A stretch of DNA of 39,429 bases from Rhodococcus sp. HM1 (GTDB lineage: Bacteria > Actinomycetota > Actinomycetes > Mycobacteriales > Mycobacteriaceae). Each line of letters begins with the position of its first letter. Within the stretch, counting starts at the first letter, position 1. Shown one piece after another: positions 8,715 to 17,559 of this stretch. The stretch is taken from positions 1-39,429 of the forward strand of contig NZ_JALPTB010000062.1 in assembly GCF_023218075.1 (NCBI RefSeq). The letters are read 5' to 3'. The notes beneath the pieces were generated by a model. The model searched no databases, was not told the DNA's origin, and saw only the letters and a program-made list of their open reading frames with translations. The position numbers and the translations under genes are program-made.

Positions 8715-9389
8715 CTAGCGAGCGCGGCGTGCGAGACGCTCGGAGTCCGAGATCAGCACGGACTTGCCCTCGAGACGCAGCCAGCCGCGGTGCGCGAAGT
8801 CGGCGAGCGCCTTGTTCACGGTCTCGCGGGATGCGCCGACGAGCTGCGCGATCTCTTCCTGGGTGAGGTCGTGGGTGACGCGCAGGGCGCCGGCCTCCTG
8901 GGTGCCGAAACGCTGCGCGAGCTGCAGCAGGGCCTTGGCGACACGACCCGGAACGTCCGTGAAGATCAGGTCGGCGAGGTTGTTGTTGGTGCGGCGCAGG
9001 CGGCGGGCGAGCACGCGCAGCAGCTGCTCGGCGATCTCGGGACGCTGATCGATCCACGCCTTCAGCGCCTCGCGGTCCATGCTCACGGCACGAACCTCGG
9101 TGACGGTGGTGGCGGTGGAGGTCCGCGGACCCGGGTCGAAGATCGACAGCTCACCGAACATGTCCGACGGGCCCATGATCGTGAGCAGGTTCTCGCGTCC
9201 GTCCGGCGAGCGGCGGCCGATCTTCACCTTGCCGGAGACGATGATGTACAGGCGGTCGCCGGGTTCACCTTCGTTGAAGATGACGTGTCCGCGGGGGAAG
9301 TCGACAGGCTGAAGCTCCTTGATCAGCGCCGCCACCGCGGAGGGCTCGACTCCTTGGAAGATGCCTGCTCTGGCCAGGACGTCGTCCAC
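8715..9389 (-). CDS. crp: cAMP receptor protein (Crp/Fnr family)
   Basis: 224 residues, the length of M. tuberculosis CRP (Rv3676), which it resembles along its whole length. The N-terminal cyclic-nucleotide-binding domain has the phosphate-binding cassette [13 protein letters not shown] with E80 and R89, the cAMP ribose and phosphate ligands. A dimerisation helix follows, then a winged helix with recognition helix SRETVNKAL near 190. It is a global regulator that binds TGTGA-N6-TCACA. I chose the GTG at 9387-9389 over one two codons upstream: the Shine-Dalgarno AAAGGAG is five bases ahead of 9389 but would abut the earlier GTG, and the resulting N-terminus matches the mycobacterial one. Confidence 0.96.
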   Translation of the reverse strand: MDDVLARAGIFQGVEPSAVAALIKELQPVDFPRGHVIFNEGEPGDRLYIIVSGKVKIGRRSPDGRENLLTIMGPSDMFGELSIFDPGPRTSTATTVTEVRAVSMDREALKAWIDQRPEIAEQLLRVLARRLRRTNNNLADLIFTDVPGRVAKALLQLAQRFGTQEAGALRVTHDLTQEEIAQLVGASRETVNKALADFAHRGWLRLEGKSVLISDSERLARRAR

Positions 9390-9579
9390 GTGCACTCCTT
9401 TTGGGAAATCTCATCGTCGTGTGCCGGTTTGCACGTCTACTGGCATCCCGGGCAGGTCACCTGCAAGGCGTACGTCTGCAAAGTCTACTGTGCCTGCATT
9501 ACGCGCGAGTGACCGACACCACGAACAACTCGTCGTGTGTCTCTTCTGCGGTGTCCGATACTACCGGTCGGTCACGTCC
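9390..9579 (-). promoter_or_regulatory. crp upstream region with repeated elements
   Basis: The 190 bp upstream of crp contain two copies of GTCTACTG (9435-9442 and 9483-9490), each preceded by a GCA-containing stretch, and the 13-base palindrome GCAGGT-C-ACCTGC (9452-9464). On the crp strand the second copy reads CAGTAGACT and could supply a -10 hexamer (TAGACT). A Shine-Dalgarno lies directly before the start. No convincing full Crp site is present; the best is GTGA-N6-CCAC at 9509-9522. Confidence 0.35.
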
Positions 9580-9852
9580 TCAGCTTGCTCGTCGGGCGTC
9601 CGCGTCGAGCGGGGAATCCTCCACCACGTGTTCCGCGGCGCTGTTCCGGCGCCGCCGGTGCAGGCGGGCGAGAGCGTGGGGGAAACCCTCCCTGGCCAGG
9701 GTCGCGACGTCCTCGTGTCCGGCCCGGTTGAGGAAGTCCTCGACCTCCTGCTCGCGGACCGACAGACGACTCAAGCGCGACTCGACCCGCTCCATGGCCA
9801 GTGCGAACAGCATCAGGAGCACCGGGAAGAGCACGACGGCAAGAGCTTGCAT
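9580..9852 (-). CDS. Small membrane protein (Rv3675-like)
   Basis: 90 residues: an N-terminal hydrophobic segment (residues 2-20, LAVVLFPVLLMLFALAM) followed by a charged, helical tail containing RVESRLSRLSVREQEVEDFL. It is a single-pass protein with its C-terminus probably in the cytoplasm. It occupies the place of Rv3675, a membrane protein of unknown function between crp and nth. The ATG at 9852 puts the membrane segment at the extreme N-terminus; a GTG at 9891 would add 13 residues, and neither has a clear Shine-Dalgarno. No function can be assigned. Confidence 0.7.
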   Translation of the reverse strand: MQALAVVLFPVLLMLFALAMERVESRLSRLSVREQEVEDFLNRAGHEDVATLAREGFPHALARLHRRRRNSAAEHVVEDSPLDADARRAS

Positions 9853-9933
9853 ATCGGGAAGTAAACACGGGAAAGGTCTCAGAAGCGACACGGTCGCGGA
9901 GTGGTGTCCGTCCGTTTACGTACAGTGGTTCAG

Positions 9934-10719
9934 GTGCAAGCGACCCCGTCCGAGACCCCTGAGGCGAGGCGTTCTCGCGCGTCCGCAAGTGCCCGCAAAC
10001 CGGAATCGCGGCTTGCGCTGGTGCGGCGGGCGCGTCGCATGAATCGGCAGCTCGCGGAGGCTTTCCCCCACGTGTACTGCGAGCTGGACTTCACCACTCC
10101 GCTCGAGTTGGCGGTCGCGACGATCCTGTCGGCGCAGTGCACGGATGTGCGGGTCAACCAGGTCACCCCGGCGTTGTTCGCCCGTTACCCGGACGCCCGC
10201 GCCTACGCGGAGGCCGAACGCACCGAACTCGAGGAGTACATCCGGTCCACCGGGTTCTACCGCAACAAGGCGAACTCGCTGATCGGGCTCGGCCAGGCCC
10301 TGCTCGAGCGGTTCGACGGCGAGGTCCCGGGCCGGCTGGAGGACCTGGTGACCCTGCCGGGCATCGGCCGCAAGACCGCCAACGTGATCCTCGGCAACGC
10401 GTTCGATGTGCCGGGGATCACCGTCGACACACACTTCGCCCGCCTGGTGAACCGCTGGAAGTGGACCGAGGAAACCGACCCGGTGAAGATCGAACACGCC
10501 GTCGGTGCCCTCATCGAACGCAAGGAATGGACCCTGCTCTCGCACCGCGTGATCTTCCACGGGCGCCGGGTGTGTCACGCCCGCAAACCCGCCTGCGGCG
10601 TGTGCGTGCTCGCGAAGGACTGCCCGTCCTACGGCATCGGCCCCACCGACCCGGCGACCGCCGCCGCGCTCGTGAAGGGTCCCGAGACGGAGCACCTGCT
10701 CGAACTGGCCGGGCGGTGA
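9934..10719 (+). CDS. nth: Endonuclease III (DNA glycosylase/AP lyase)
   Basis: 261 residues from the chosen start. The helix-hairpin-helix [13 protein letters not shown] is at 141-153, with catalytic K147, and the catalytic aspartate D165 lies in VDTHFARL. The [4Fe-4S] cysteines are C214, C221, C224 and C230 (C-x6-C-x2-C-x5-C). It removes oxidised pyrimidines and nicks abasic sites in base-excision repair. A GTG at 9901 is also in frame. I prefer GTG 9934 because TACAGT (9921-9926) ends seven bases before it, the leaderless spacing used repeatedly in this window, and the residues between are not family-like. It heads an operon with the TlpA-like, Nudix and marP genes (Rv3674c-Rv3671c order). 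Confidence 0.93.
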   Translation: MQATPSETPEARRSRASASARKPESRLALVRRARRMNRQLAEAFPHVYCELDFTTPLELAVATILSAQCTDVRVNQVTPALFARYPDARAYAEAERTELEEYIRSTGFYRNKANSLIGLGQALLERFDGEVPGRLEDLVTLPGIGRKTANVILGNAFDVPGITVDTHFARLVNRWKWTEETDPVKIEHAVGALIERKEWTLLSHRVIFHGRRVCHARKPACGVCVLAKDCPSYGIGPTDPATAAALVKGPETEHLLELAGR

Positions 10720-10726
10720 CCTGGGC

Positions 10727-11389
10727 ATGAGATCGACCGGTGCGGGGCGGTGGAGCCTCGCTGTCCTCGTCGTCGTCGTCGCCCTCATCGTGGCGATCTG
10801 GCCCCGCGACACCGAGACCCCGGATCCGGGCGGTTCCGGCATGCCGACCGGCACCGCCGCGCCCGTCGACCGGCGGGCCCAGGACGACGCGCAGGCGCTG
10901 GCACCGTTGCGGACCGAGGCGAATCTGCAGCCGTGCCCGGCGCCGACCGGTGCCGAACCCGCCGGACCGCTCACGGGGATGACGTTCGAATGTGTCGGTG
11001 ACGGCAGTGGCGTGGATCTGGCGGCCGCCCTGGCCGGTCGCCCCGCGATCCTCAACCTGTGGGCGTGGTGGTGCGGACCGTGCGCCGAGGAACTGCCCGT
11101 GCTGCAGGAGTACGCGCGCCGCGCCGGCGACCGCGTCGCACTCGTCACCGTCCACACCGACCCCAACGAAGCCAACGCGCTGTCCAGGCTCGTCGAGTAC
11201 GGGGTACAGCTCCCCGGGGTGCAGGACGGCTCGGCACGCGTGCAGGCCGCGGTCGCGGCACCACCGGTGCTGCCGCTGACGGTGCTGGTCCGGCCCGACG
11301 GTTCGATCGCGAAGGTGCTTCCGCAGCCGTTCCGCAGCGTCGAGGAGATCGCCGCCGCCGTCGAGACCCACCTGGGGGTGAGCGCGTGA
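10727..11389 (+). CDS. TlpA/ResA-like membrane-tethered thioredoxin
   Basis: 220 residues. A signal-anchor (about 9-25) is followed by a Pro/Gly-rich linker and a thioredoxin domain with the active site WCGPC (C116, C119). The cis-proline region PPVLPLTVLV is near 185. Two further cysteines, C70 and C89, lie before the active site and may form a structural disulfide. Such proteins act outside the membrane as thiol-disulfide reductases, often in cytochrome c maturation or in keeping extracytoplasmic proteins reduced. The gene starts seven bases after nth and overlaps the Nudix gene by four bases, so all are co-transcribed. Counterpart of Rv3673c. Confidence 0.9.
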   Translation: MRSTGAGRWSLAVLVVVVALIVAIWPRDTETPDPGGSGMPTGTAAPVDRRAQDDAQALAPLRTEANLQPCPAPTGAEPAGPLTGMTFECVGDGSGVDLAAALAGRPAILNLWAWWCGPCAEELPVLQEYARRAGDRVALVTVHTDPNEANALSRLVEYGVQLPGVQDGSARVQAAVAAPPVLPLTVLVRPDGSIAKVLPQPFRSVEEIAAAVETHLGVSA

Positions 11390-12084
11390 CCCCGTACTGG
11401 CTGCGGCGCGTCGCCACCCTCGACCCGGGCGACCCGCACGGCGTCAACCCGATTCTGGATCGGCGGCCCCCGCGCGGCATCGACGTCCGGCCCGCCGCTG
11501 TCCTCGTGCTGTTCGGTGGCTCTCCGGTCCCGGACCCGCTCGCGCGCGGCGGACTGCCCGCCGACGCCGACGTGCTGTTGACCCAGCGCGCGCCGACGCT
11601 GCGGCAGCACAGCGGTCAGGTCGCGTTCCCGGGCGGTGCCGCCGACCCCGAGGACGACGGCCCGATCCGGACCGCCCTGCGCGAGGCTCAGGAGGAAACC
11701 GGGCTCGAACCGTCCGGGGTGAGGCCGCTGGCCGTGCTGCCGGAGATCTTCATCCCCCCGTCCGGGTTCGACGTCACCCCGGTGGTCGCGTACTGGGAAC
11801 AGCCCAGCCCGATCGGTGTCGTCGATCCGGGTGAGGCGGCGCGCGTCGTCCGCGTCCCGCTGCGGGACCTGCTCGATCCGGACAATCGATTCCAGGTGCG
11901 GCACTCGCGTGGCTACCAGGGCCCGGCGTTCCAGGTCGACGGCATGCTGGTGTGGGGCTTCACCGCGGGTGTGCTCGCCGGTCTGTTCGCGGTGTCGGGC
12001 TGGGAAATCGAGTGGGATCACCGGGACGTGCGCGACTTCGACGTCGTGCTCGCCGAACTGGAGGCAGGAGTGGTCGAACCGTGA
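11386..12084 (+). CDS. Nudix hydrolase, CoA-pyrophosphatase-like
   Basis: 232 residues. HSGQVAFPGGAADP followed by REAQEETGL is the Nudix box of the NudL/CoA-diphosphatase subgroup, whose spacing between GG and REXXEE is longer than the classical box. The family hydrolyses nucleoside diphosphates linked to another moiety, here probably CoA or its derivatives. The GTG start overlaps the TlpA-like stop (GTGA) and its own stop overlaps the marP GTG the same way. This is the gene order of Rv3672c-Rv3671c. Substrate is inferred from subgroup only. Confidence 0.88.
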   Translation: MTPYWLRRVATLDPGDPHGVNPILDRRPPRGIDVRPAAVLVLFGGSPVPDPLARGGLPADADVLLTQRAPTLRQHSGQVAFPGGAADPEDDGPIRTALREAQEETGLEPSGVRPLAVLPEIFIPPSGFDVTPVVAYWEQPSPIGVVDPGEAARVVRVPLRDLLDPDNRFQVRHSRGYQGPAFQVDGMLVWGFTAGVLAGLFAVSGWEIEWDHRDVRDFDVVLAELEAGVVEP

Positions 12085-13271
12085 CGCCATCCGGGTGGAT
12101 CGACCTGATCATCGTGCTGGTGGTCGTGGTCGCGGTGTCGTCGGGACTGCGCCAGGGAGCGGTCGCGTCGGCACTCGCGTTCTTCGGGGTGGTGCTCGGC
12201 GCGGTCGCGGGGATCCTCATCGCCCCGCACGTGCTGGTGCACATCGACGAGGGCAACACGCGACTGCTCGCCGGGGTCGCGCTCATCGTGGCGCTGGTCA
12301 TCATCGGTGAGGTCGCCGGGATGGTGCTCGGCCGGGCCGCCCGCAGCGGTATGCACAGTCCCGTCGCCCGCGGTGTGGACAGCGTGGTCGGGGCGGTCCT
12401 GCAGGCCGGCGCGGTGCTCGTCGCCGCGTGGCTGCTCGCGATCCCGCTGACCGCAACCTCGCAAACCCAGTTGTCCGCCGCGGTCCGCGGTTCCACCGTC
12501 CTCGGCACGGTCGACGACGTCGCGCCGGACTGGATGCGCAGCATCCCCCGGGAGTTCTCGGCGTTGCTGGACACCTCGGGGCTGCCGGAGGTGATCGGGC
12601 CGTTCGGTCGCACCCCGATCACGGAGGTCGACCCGCCCGACGGGGCGCTGCTCGACAGTCCGGTTCCGCTCGCCCTGCACCCGAGTGTGCTGCGGATCAA
12701 CGGCATCGCGCCGAGCTGCCAGAAGGCGCTCGAGGGATCGGGGTTCGTGGTCGCGCCCGAACGTGTCATGACCAACGCGCACGTCGTCGCGGGAACGACG
12801 GCGGTGACGGTGGAGACCGAGGACGGGCCGCTCGAGGCCGAGGTCGTGCTGTTCGATCCGGAGGTGGACGTCGCGATCCTCGCGGTGCCCGGCCTGACCG
12901 CGGATCCGCTGGTGTTCGCCGAGGACCTCGCCGAGTCCGGCACCAGCGCGATCGTCCTCGGGTATCCCGGCGGTGGGCCGTACACGGCGAGCGCGGCGCG
13001 GGTGCGCGAGTCGCTGCAGCTGCAGGGCCCCGACATCTACCGCGCCGGAACCGTCGAGCGTGAGGTGTACACGGTCCGCGGCTCGATCCGGCAGGGCAAC
13101 TCCGGCGGCCCCCTCGTCGACGAGCAGGGCCGGGTCCTCGGCGTCGTCTTCGGTGCCGCCGTCGACGACTCGGACACCGGCTTCGCGCTCACGGCCGAAG
13201 AGGTGAGCCGTCAGCTCGCGCTGGCCGGAGCGTCGTTCACCGCGGTCGAGACCGGCGCCTGCATCGTCTGA
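12081..13271 (+). CDS. marP: Membrane-bound serine protease MarP
   Basis: 396 residues. The first 125 form a CvpA-like domain with about four transmembrane helices (starting 8, 34, 62 and 105). The rest is a periplasmic chymotrypsin-like protease with H234 (TNAHVV), D263 (VDVAIL) and S341 (GNSGGPL). C213 and C394 occupy the places of the structural disulfide known in M. tuberculosis MarP. There the enzyme is needed to maintain cytoplasmic pH in acid and activates a peptidoglycan hydrolase by cleavage. Co-translation with the upstream Nudix gene is indicated by the GTGA overlap. Last gene of the nth operon. Confidence 0.94.
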   Translation: MTPSGWIDLIIVLVVVVAVSSGLRQGAVASALAFFGVVLGAVAGILIAPHVLVHIDEGNTRLLAGVALIVALVIIGEVAGMVLGRAARSGMHSPVARGVDSVVGAVLQAGAVLVAAWLLAIPLTATSQTQLSAAVRGSTVLGTVDDVAPDWMRSIPREFSALLDTSGLPEVIGPFGRTPITEVDPPDGALLDSPVPLALHPSVLRINGIAPSCQKALEGSGFVVAPERVMTNAHVVAGTTAVTVETEDGPLEAEVVLFDPEVDVAILAVPGLTADPLVFAEDLAESGTSAIVLGYPGGGPYTASAARVRESLQLQGPDIYRAGTVEREVYTVRGSIRQGNSGGPLVDEQGRVLGVVFGAAVDDSDTGFALTAEEVSRQLALAGASFTAVETGACIV

Positions 13272-13304
13272 TTCCCTGAGCCGATTTCCGCGGCGCGGCC
13301 GATC

Positions 13305-14249
13305 TCAGAGCGCGGTGACGAAGTCGAGCATCATCCCGATGACGGCCTCGGGCCGCTCCTGGTGCGCGTAGTGGCCGGCGTCGTCCACGAACTTCAGGAT
13401 GCGACCGGGCGCGTACCGCGAGCAGCGGCGCACCGTGGAGGTCATGACGTAGGGATCCAGCGTGCCGTGCAGCTGCAGAATCGGCAGCGTCAGCGGAACG
13501 CCCACGGCCTTGATGAAGCGGCGTCCGTCGGGGCGCCACTGGCTGCGGAACGCCCAGCGCTGGTATTCGAGGGTCGAATGGGCGACTCCCGGGATGCGGA
13601 TCGCCGAGCGAAGTTTCTCCGCCACCTCCGCGAACTCCGGGGAGCTCTGCCAGGCGGGTCCCGAGCGGGCCCGCAGGAGGCGTTCGATCTCGGCGCCGTC
13701 GTCGCGGACGAGCAGCCGCTCGGGCCGCCACGGAATCTGGTAGTCCAGGAACGTCGGCAGCAGCGCCTTCCGCTGGGCCCGGTCGCGCAGGGTGGCGTCG
13801 CGCAGCGAGATCGGATGCGGCGAATCGACGACGGCGATCGCCCGGACCGATCCCGGGTGCAGGATCGCGGTCGCCCAGCACACCAGGCCGCCGTCGGCGT
13901 GACCGACGAGCACGGCATCGGTGTACCCGAGCGCGCGGACGAGACCGGCGATGTCCGCGGACAGCGTCCAGCCGTCGTAACCGCGCGGTGGCTTGTCAGT
14001 GTCGCCATAGCCGCGCAGGTCCACCGCGACGGCCCGGAAGCCGGCCTCGGCGAATGCGATCAACTGGTGCCGCCACGTCCACCACAGGTCGGCGAAGCCG
14101 TGCAGGAACACGACCAGCGGGGCATCGGGATCGGTGGGACCGATCTCGGCGGCGTGCAGCCGGATTCCGTTCGCATGGACATCACGATGCGTCCACGGCC
14201 CGGGATACCGGACCGTGGACGGATCGGGAAGGGACACTGCCTCGAGCAC
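13305..14249 (-). CDS. ephE: Alpha/beta hydrolase, epoxide hydrolase-like (EphE)
   Basis: 314 residues with the alpha/beta-hydrolase core: oxyanion motif HGFADLWWTWRHQ at 50-62, nucleophile elbow VGHADGG with aspartate D119 as nucleophile, and catalytic histidine in DDAGHYAHQERP near 292. An aspartate nucleophile points to epoxide hydrolases or haloalkane dehalogenases rather than esterases. The HGF-x-x-W motif and LRGYGDTDKP favour epoxide hydrolase. It lies nine bases after the holin-like gene in the nhaA operon and converges on marP. Position equals Rv3670 (EphE). Substrate unknown. Confidence 0.88.
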   Translation of the reverse strand: MLEAVSLPDPSTVRYPGPWTHRDVHANGIRLHAAEIGPTDPDAPLVVFLHGFADLWWTWRHQLIAFAEAGFRAVAVDLRGYGDTDKPPRGYDGWTLSADIAGLVRALGYTDAVLVGHADGGLVCWATAILHPGSVRAIAVVDSPHPISLRDATLRDRAQRKALLPTFLDYQIPWRPERLLVRDDGAEIERLLRARSGPAWQSSPEFAEVAEKLRSAIRIPGVAHSTLEYQRWAFRSQWRPDGRRFIKAVGVPLTLPILQLHGTLDPYVMTSTVRRCSRYAPGRILKFVDDAGHYAHQERPEAVIGMMLDFVTAL

Positions 14250-14258
14250 GGTCGCGGC

Positions 14259-14759
14259 TCAGCGTGCGTGCCGGGGACCGCCGGCGGGGGACGGCTCCTC
14301 GTGTAGCGGCAGGACGGACCGGGCCTGCTTGAGCGAGTCGATCGTCTTGTTCGGCGCGCGCACCTTGCGCACCCGCATGTAGCCGATCAGGGTGAAGATC
14401 GCCGTCACCACCACCATGATCAGGAAGACGATGAGGAACGCCAGCCACCGCGCGACCCACACGTCGAGCAGTTCGGCGAGGAAGAAGAAGAAGAAGAACG
14501 AGCTGAAGATCAGCACCGCGAGCGCGAGGATGAAGAACAGGCTGCCCTGCAGGCCCTTCTTGACCTCTCCGGTGACCTCGGCCTTCGCGAGTTCGACCTC
14601 GGCGCGGAACAGCGTCGACACCTGCGCGGTCGCGTCACGGACCAGGTCTCCGATGCTGGCGTCCTTGGGAGTCGGGGCGGCGACTTCTGTCAGCGGGATG
14701 GACGAGATGCTTGTCGGTGCGCCGTCGCTTGGCTTCCGATTCCCGTTCGTGACGCTCAC
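14259..14759 (-). CDS. Phage-holin-3-like membrane protein
   Basis: 166 residues. A Ser/Thr/Pro-rich cytoplasmic N-terminus is followed by an amphipathic helix (STLFRAEVELAKAEV) and two transmembrane helices, about 80-106 and 112-138; the first contains an unusual run of six phenylalanines. It then ends in a basic tail. This fits the Phage_holin_3_6 family, common in actinobacteria with no sign of phage neighbours here; despite the name it is a chromosomal membrane protein of unknown role. The GTG start overlaps the nhaA stop (GTGA). Corresponds to Rv3669. Confidence 0.85.
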   Translation of the reverse strand: MSVTNGNRKPSDGAPTSISSIPLTEVAAPTPKDASIGDLVRDATAQVSTLFRAEVELAKAEVTGEVKKGLQGSLFFILALAVLIFSSFFFFFFLAELLDVWVARWLAFLIVFLIMVVVTAIFTLIGYMRVRKVRAPNKTIDSLKQARSVLPLHEEPSPAGGPRHAR

Positions 14760-15979
14760 TTGTCGACCCCTCCAATTGTCTCGTCCGGTTGACGGTGGGC
14801 TCGCCCACGCCGTAACAGTAGCGTCGAACCCAGCATCGATGCGATCAATGATGTGACGAGGACCGCGGCCTTTGCGGTGTCCGCCTGATCTCCGTTCCCG
14901 AGCGAGAGTTCGGCGATGAGCAGGCTGACGGTGAATCCGATCGCTCCGAGGGTCGCGAGGGCGAACAGATCCTTCCAGTGCAGTCCGGTCGGGCGGGACG
15001 CGATCCCGAGCCGGATCGCGACCCACGACGTACCGAAGATACCGATGATCTTGCCTGCGAGCAGCCCCACCACGATCGACAGGCCGACCGGTGTCGTGAA
15101 CACCGCGCGGAGGGCCTCCGCGCCGAGCGGTACCCCGGAGGCGAACAGCGCGAATATCGGCACACACAGGCCGGCCGACCACGGCTGGATGCGATGTGCC
15201 AATCGCTCGGCGGGCGCTGCGGATTCGCCCGGATCGGTGTGCACGCGGGTGAGCAACCCGAGCAGCACCCCGGCGATCGTCGCGTGGATCCCGGACTGGT
15301 GCACGGCGTACCAGGTCAGGAGGGCGAGCGGCACGTACAGCAGGGGAGTGGTCACGCGCCGGCGCTGGGCGTACCAGTAGACGACGGCGCAGGCCACGGT
15401 CGCGGCCAGCCAGAGCAGCGAGATCGACGAGGTGAACAGGATCGCGATCAGTCCGATGCCGATGAGGTCGTCGACCACTGCGAGGCTGAGCAGGAACACC
15501 CGGGCGCTGGTGGGGATTCGCGATCCGGTCAGCGCGAGCACGCCCAGCGCGAAGGCGATGTCGGTGGCCACCGGGATCGCCCAGGCGCGTTCGAGACCGG
15601 GGGTTCCCCAGCCGATCGTCGCGGCGATGGCGGCCGGCAGGACGACGCCGCCGACCGCGGCGAGCACCGGCAGCAGGGCCTTCTTCCGATCGGCCAATTC
15701 GCCGACGACGAGTTCGCGTTTGAGTTCGAGGCCGGCGATGAAGAAGAACACGGCGAGCAGGCCGTCCTGGGCCCAGGTGCCGACGGTGAGATTCAGGTGA
15801 AGGGACGCGGGTCCGACGGTGAAGTCCCGCAACGCCTCGTAGGACGGCGCCAGCGGCGAGTTCGCCCACGCGACCGCGATCGCGGCGACGGCCAGCAGGA
15901 TCGAACCGCCGACGGTCTCGGTGCGGAGGTACCGGGTGAGTTCCCTGCTCCAGGATGCGGAATCGGACGTCTGCGACAC
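14756..15979 (-). CDS. nhaA: Na+/H+ antiporter NhaA
   Basis: 407 residues, about 11-12 transmembrane helices. WAIPVATDIAFALG at 133-146 contains the T139-D140 pair (E. coli T132-D133) and AVVDDLIGI carries the ion-binding aspartates D170-D171 (E. coli D163-D164). FFFIAGLELKREL, near 78-90, is the helix II signature. It exchanges protons for sodium and supports pH and salt homeostasis. AGAGGGA precedes the GTG start. First gene of an operon with the holin-like and EphE-like genes; divergent from the MHS transporter across a promoter region rich in inverted repeats. I do not recall nhaA at this position in M. tuberculosis, so it may be a lineage insertion. Confidence 0.94.
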   Translation of the reverse strand: MSQTSDSASWSRELTRYLRTETVGGSILLAVAAIAVAWANSPLAPSYEALRDFTVGPASLHLNLTVGTWAQDGLLAVFFFIAGLELKRELVVGELADRKKALLPVLAAVGGVVLPAAIAATIGWGTPGLERAWAIPVATDIAFALGVLALTGSRIPTSARVFLLSLAVVDDLIGIGLIAILFTSSISLLWLAATVACAVVYWYAQRRRVTTPLLYVPLALLTWYAVHQSGIHATIAGVLLGLLTRVHTDPGESAAPAERLAHRIQPWSAGLCVPIFALFASGVPLGAEALRAVFTTPVGLSIVVGLLAGKIIGIFGTSWVAIRLGIASRPTGLHWKDLFALATLGAIGFTVSLLIAELSLGNGDQADTAKAAVLVTSLIASMLGSTLLLRRGRAHRQPDETIGGVDK

Positions 15980-16084
15980 GGGTCCCTCTCGTTCGGAAAT
16001 CGGTACGGCTGCGACTCGCCGACCAGACTTCCCGGCACACCTCCGGCCGATCCTAGCGGTGACCGGCGTCTCGATCCCAAACGG

Positions 16085-16133
16085 CCAATTTGCTTCGCTA
16101 AGGAAATTGGGTGTTCAATTTCCTACTAATTGG
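16085..16133. promoter_or_regulatory. AATTGG/CCAATT operator-like cluster between nhaA and the MHS transporter
   Basis: Two overlapping inverted repeats lie in an unusually AT-rich stretch: CCAATTT (16085-16091) with AAATTGG (16104-16110), and GGAAATTG (16102-16109) with CAATTTCC (16116-16123). A further AATTGG is at 16128-16133. The set is 39 bases upstream of the transporter start and about 105 upstream of nhaA. It looks like a multi-site operator for a dimeric regulator that is not encoded nearby. Confidence 0.5.
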
Positions 16134-16171
16134 GATGACTCTCCCACAATGTGACTTTTGGAGCGAGTTTT

Positions 16172-17542
16172 GTGAGCACTACCCTCGACGTGGACCGGCA
16201 CGACGACGACAGGGTCGCGGGAGTACCCCGCCGGCGAATCGTCGTCGCGAGCCTGATCGGCACATCCATCGAGTTCTACGACTTCTACATCTATGCGACC
16301 GCCGCGGTCTCCGTGTTCCCGCACCTGTTCTTCCCGAAGGGCAACGAGACGACCGCACTGCTGGCCTCCCTCGCGACCTTCGGTATCGCCTTCGTTGCGC
16401 GCCCGATCGGCTCCGTGTTGTTCGGTCACTTCGGGGACCGCATCGGACGCAAGGCGACGCTGGTGGGTTCGCTGCTCACCATGGGCATCGCGACGTTCCT
16501 CATCGGGGTGCTGCCGACCTACCACCAGGTGGGTCTGCTCGCCCCCATGCTGCTTGCGCTGATGCGCTTCTGCCAGGGCATCGGCCTCGGCGGTGAATGG
16601 TCCGGCGCGGCACTCCTTGCGACCGAGACCGCGAAGCCCGGCAAGCGCGCGTGGGCCGCGATGTGGCCGCAGCTCGGCGCCCCGATCGGATTCGTCTTCG
16701 CCAACGGGCTGTTCCTGATCATGACGCTGCTGCTCGGCCACGACAATTCCGATCCGGACCTGTCCAGCGCGTTCCTCGAGTGGGGCTGGCGCGTGCCGTT
16801 CCTGCTCAGCGCCGTCATGGTGATCATCGGTCTCTACGTTCGCCTCAAGCTCGAGGAGACCCCGGTCTTCGCGAAGGCCGTCGCCGACGGCAAGAAGGTG
16901 AAGACCCCGCTCGTCGAGGTGTTCAAGAGCAGCTGGCGGCAGCTGATCATCGGCACCTTCGTGATGCTCGCGACCTACACGCTCTTCTACATCATGACCA
17001 CCTGGGTGCTGAGCTTCGGCACCGGCAAGACACCCGCCCAGGGCGGCACCGGCGCAGGCTTCCAGTACTCGGACTTCCTGGTCCTGCAACTCGTGGCCGT
17101 GCTGTTCTTCGCCGCGGCGATCCCGGTCTCCGGCATCCTCGCCGACCGCTACGGGCGCCGGTCCACCCTGCTCGTCGTCACCGGCACGATGATGGTGTTC
17201 GGCCTGTGCTTCGGCCTGCTGCTGGACGGCGACGCCATGGGCTCTGCGCGCATGCTGTTCTTCCTGATCCTCGGCATGCTGCTGATGGGTTTCACGTTCG
17301 GCCCGCAGTCGGCGATCCTGCCGGAGCTGTTCCCCACGAACGTGCGCTACACCGGATCGGGCATCGCCTACAACGTGTCCAGCATTCTCGGCGCGGCGGT
17401 GGCCCCCTTCATCGCGACCTGGCTCGCCACGACGTACGGCGTCGGCTGGGTGGGTGTGTATCTGCTGGCCGCCGCGGTGCTGACGTTCGTCGCGTTGCTC
17501 GCGGTGCGCGAGACCAAGGACGCCTCCCTCGACGAGGTCTGA
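16172..17542 (+). CDS. MFS transporter of the metabolite:H+ symporter (MHS) family
   Basis: 456 residues, 12 predicted transmembrane helices. GTSIEFYDFYIY in helix 1, the loop motif GHFGDRIGRK, and RFCQGIGLGGEWSGA in helix 4 are signatures of the MHS family (ShiA, ProP, KgtP type), which import carboxylates, compatible solutes or aromatic acids with protons. The second loop motif, ADRYGRRSTL, is also present. The substrate cannot be read from sequence. I chose GTG 16172 because GGAG (16160-16163) lies eight bases before it; a GTG at 16151 would add seven residues without a ribosome binding site. Divergent from nhaA; ends in a strong terminator. Confidence 0.9.
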   Translation: MSTTLDVDRHDDDRVAGVPRRRIVVASLIGTSIEFYDFYIYATAAVSVFPHLFFPKGNETTALLASLATFGIAFVARPIGSVLFGHFGDRIGRKATLVGSLLTMGIATFLIGVLPTYHQVGLLAPMLLALMRFCQGIGLGGEWSGAALLATETAKPGKRAWAAMWPQLGAPIGFVFANGLFLIMTLLLGHDNSDPDLSSAFLEWGWRVPFLLSAVMVIIGLYVRLKLEETPVFAKAVADGKKVKTPLVEVFKSSWRQLIIGTFVMLATYTLFYIMTTWVLSFGTGKTPAQGGTGAGFQYSDFLVLQLVAVLFFAAAIPVSGILADRYGRRSTLLVVTGTMMVFGLCFGLLLDGDAMGSARMLFFLILGMLLMGFTFGPQSAILPELFPTNVRYTGSGIAYNVSSILGAAVAPFIATWLATTYGVGWVGVYLLAAAVLTFVALLAVRETKDASLDEV

Positions 17543-17559
17543 TCGTCCACACACGTAAT

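Noticed and set aside
9509-9522. GTGA-N6-CCAC upstream of crp, considered as an autoregulatory Crp site
   Set aside because: The right half has one mismatch in the core and the outer bases do not match; too weak to call.
9901-9933. Upstream GTG start for nth
   Set aside because: The extra 11 residues are not family-like and would have to be transcribed from before the TACAGT hexamer at 9921-9926, which fits a leaderless start at 9934.
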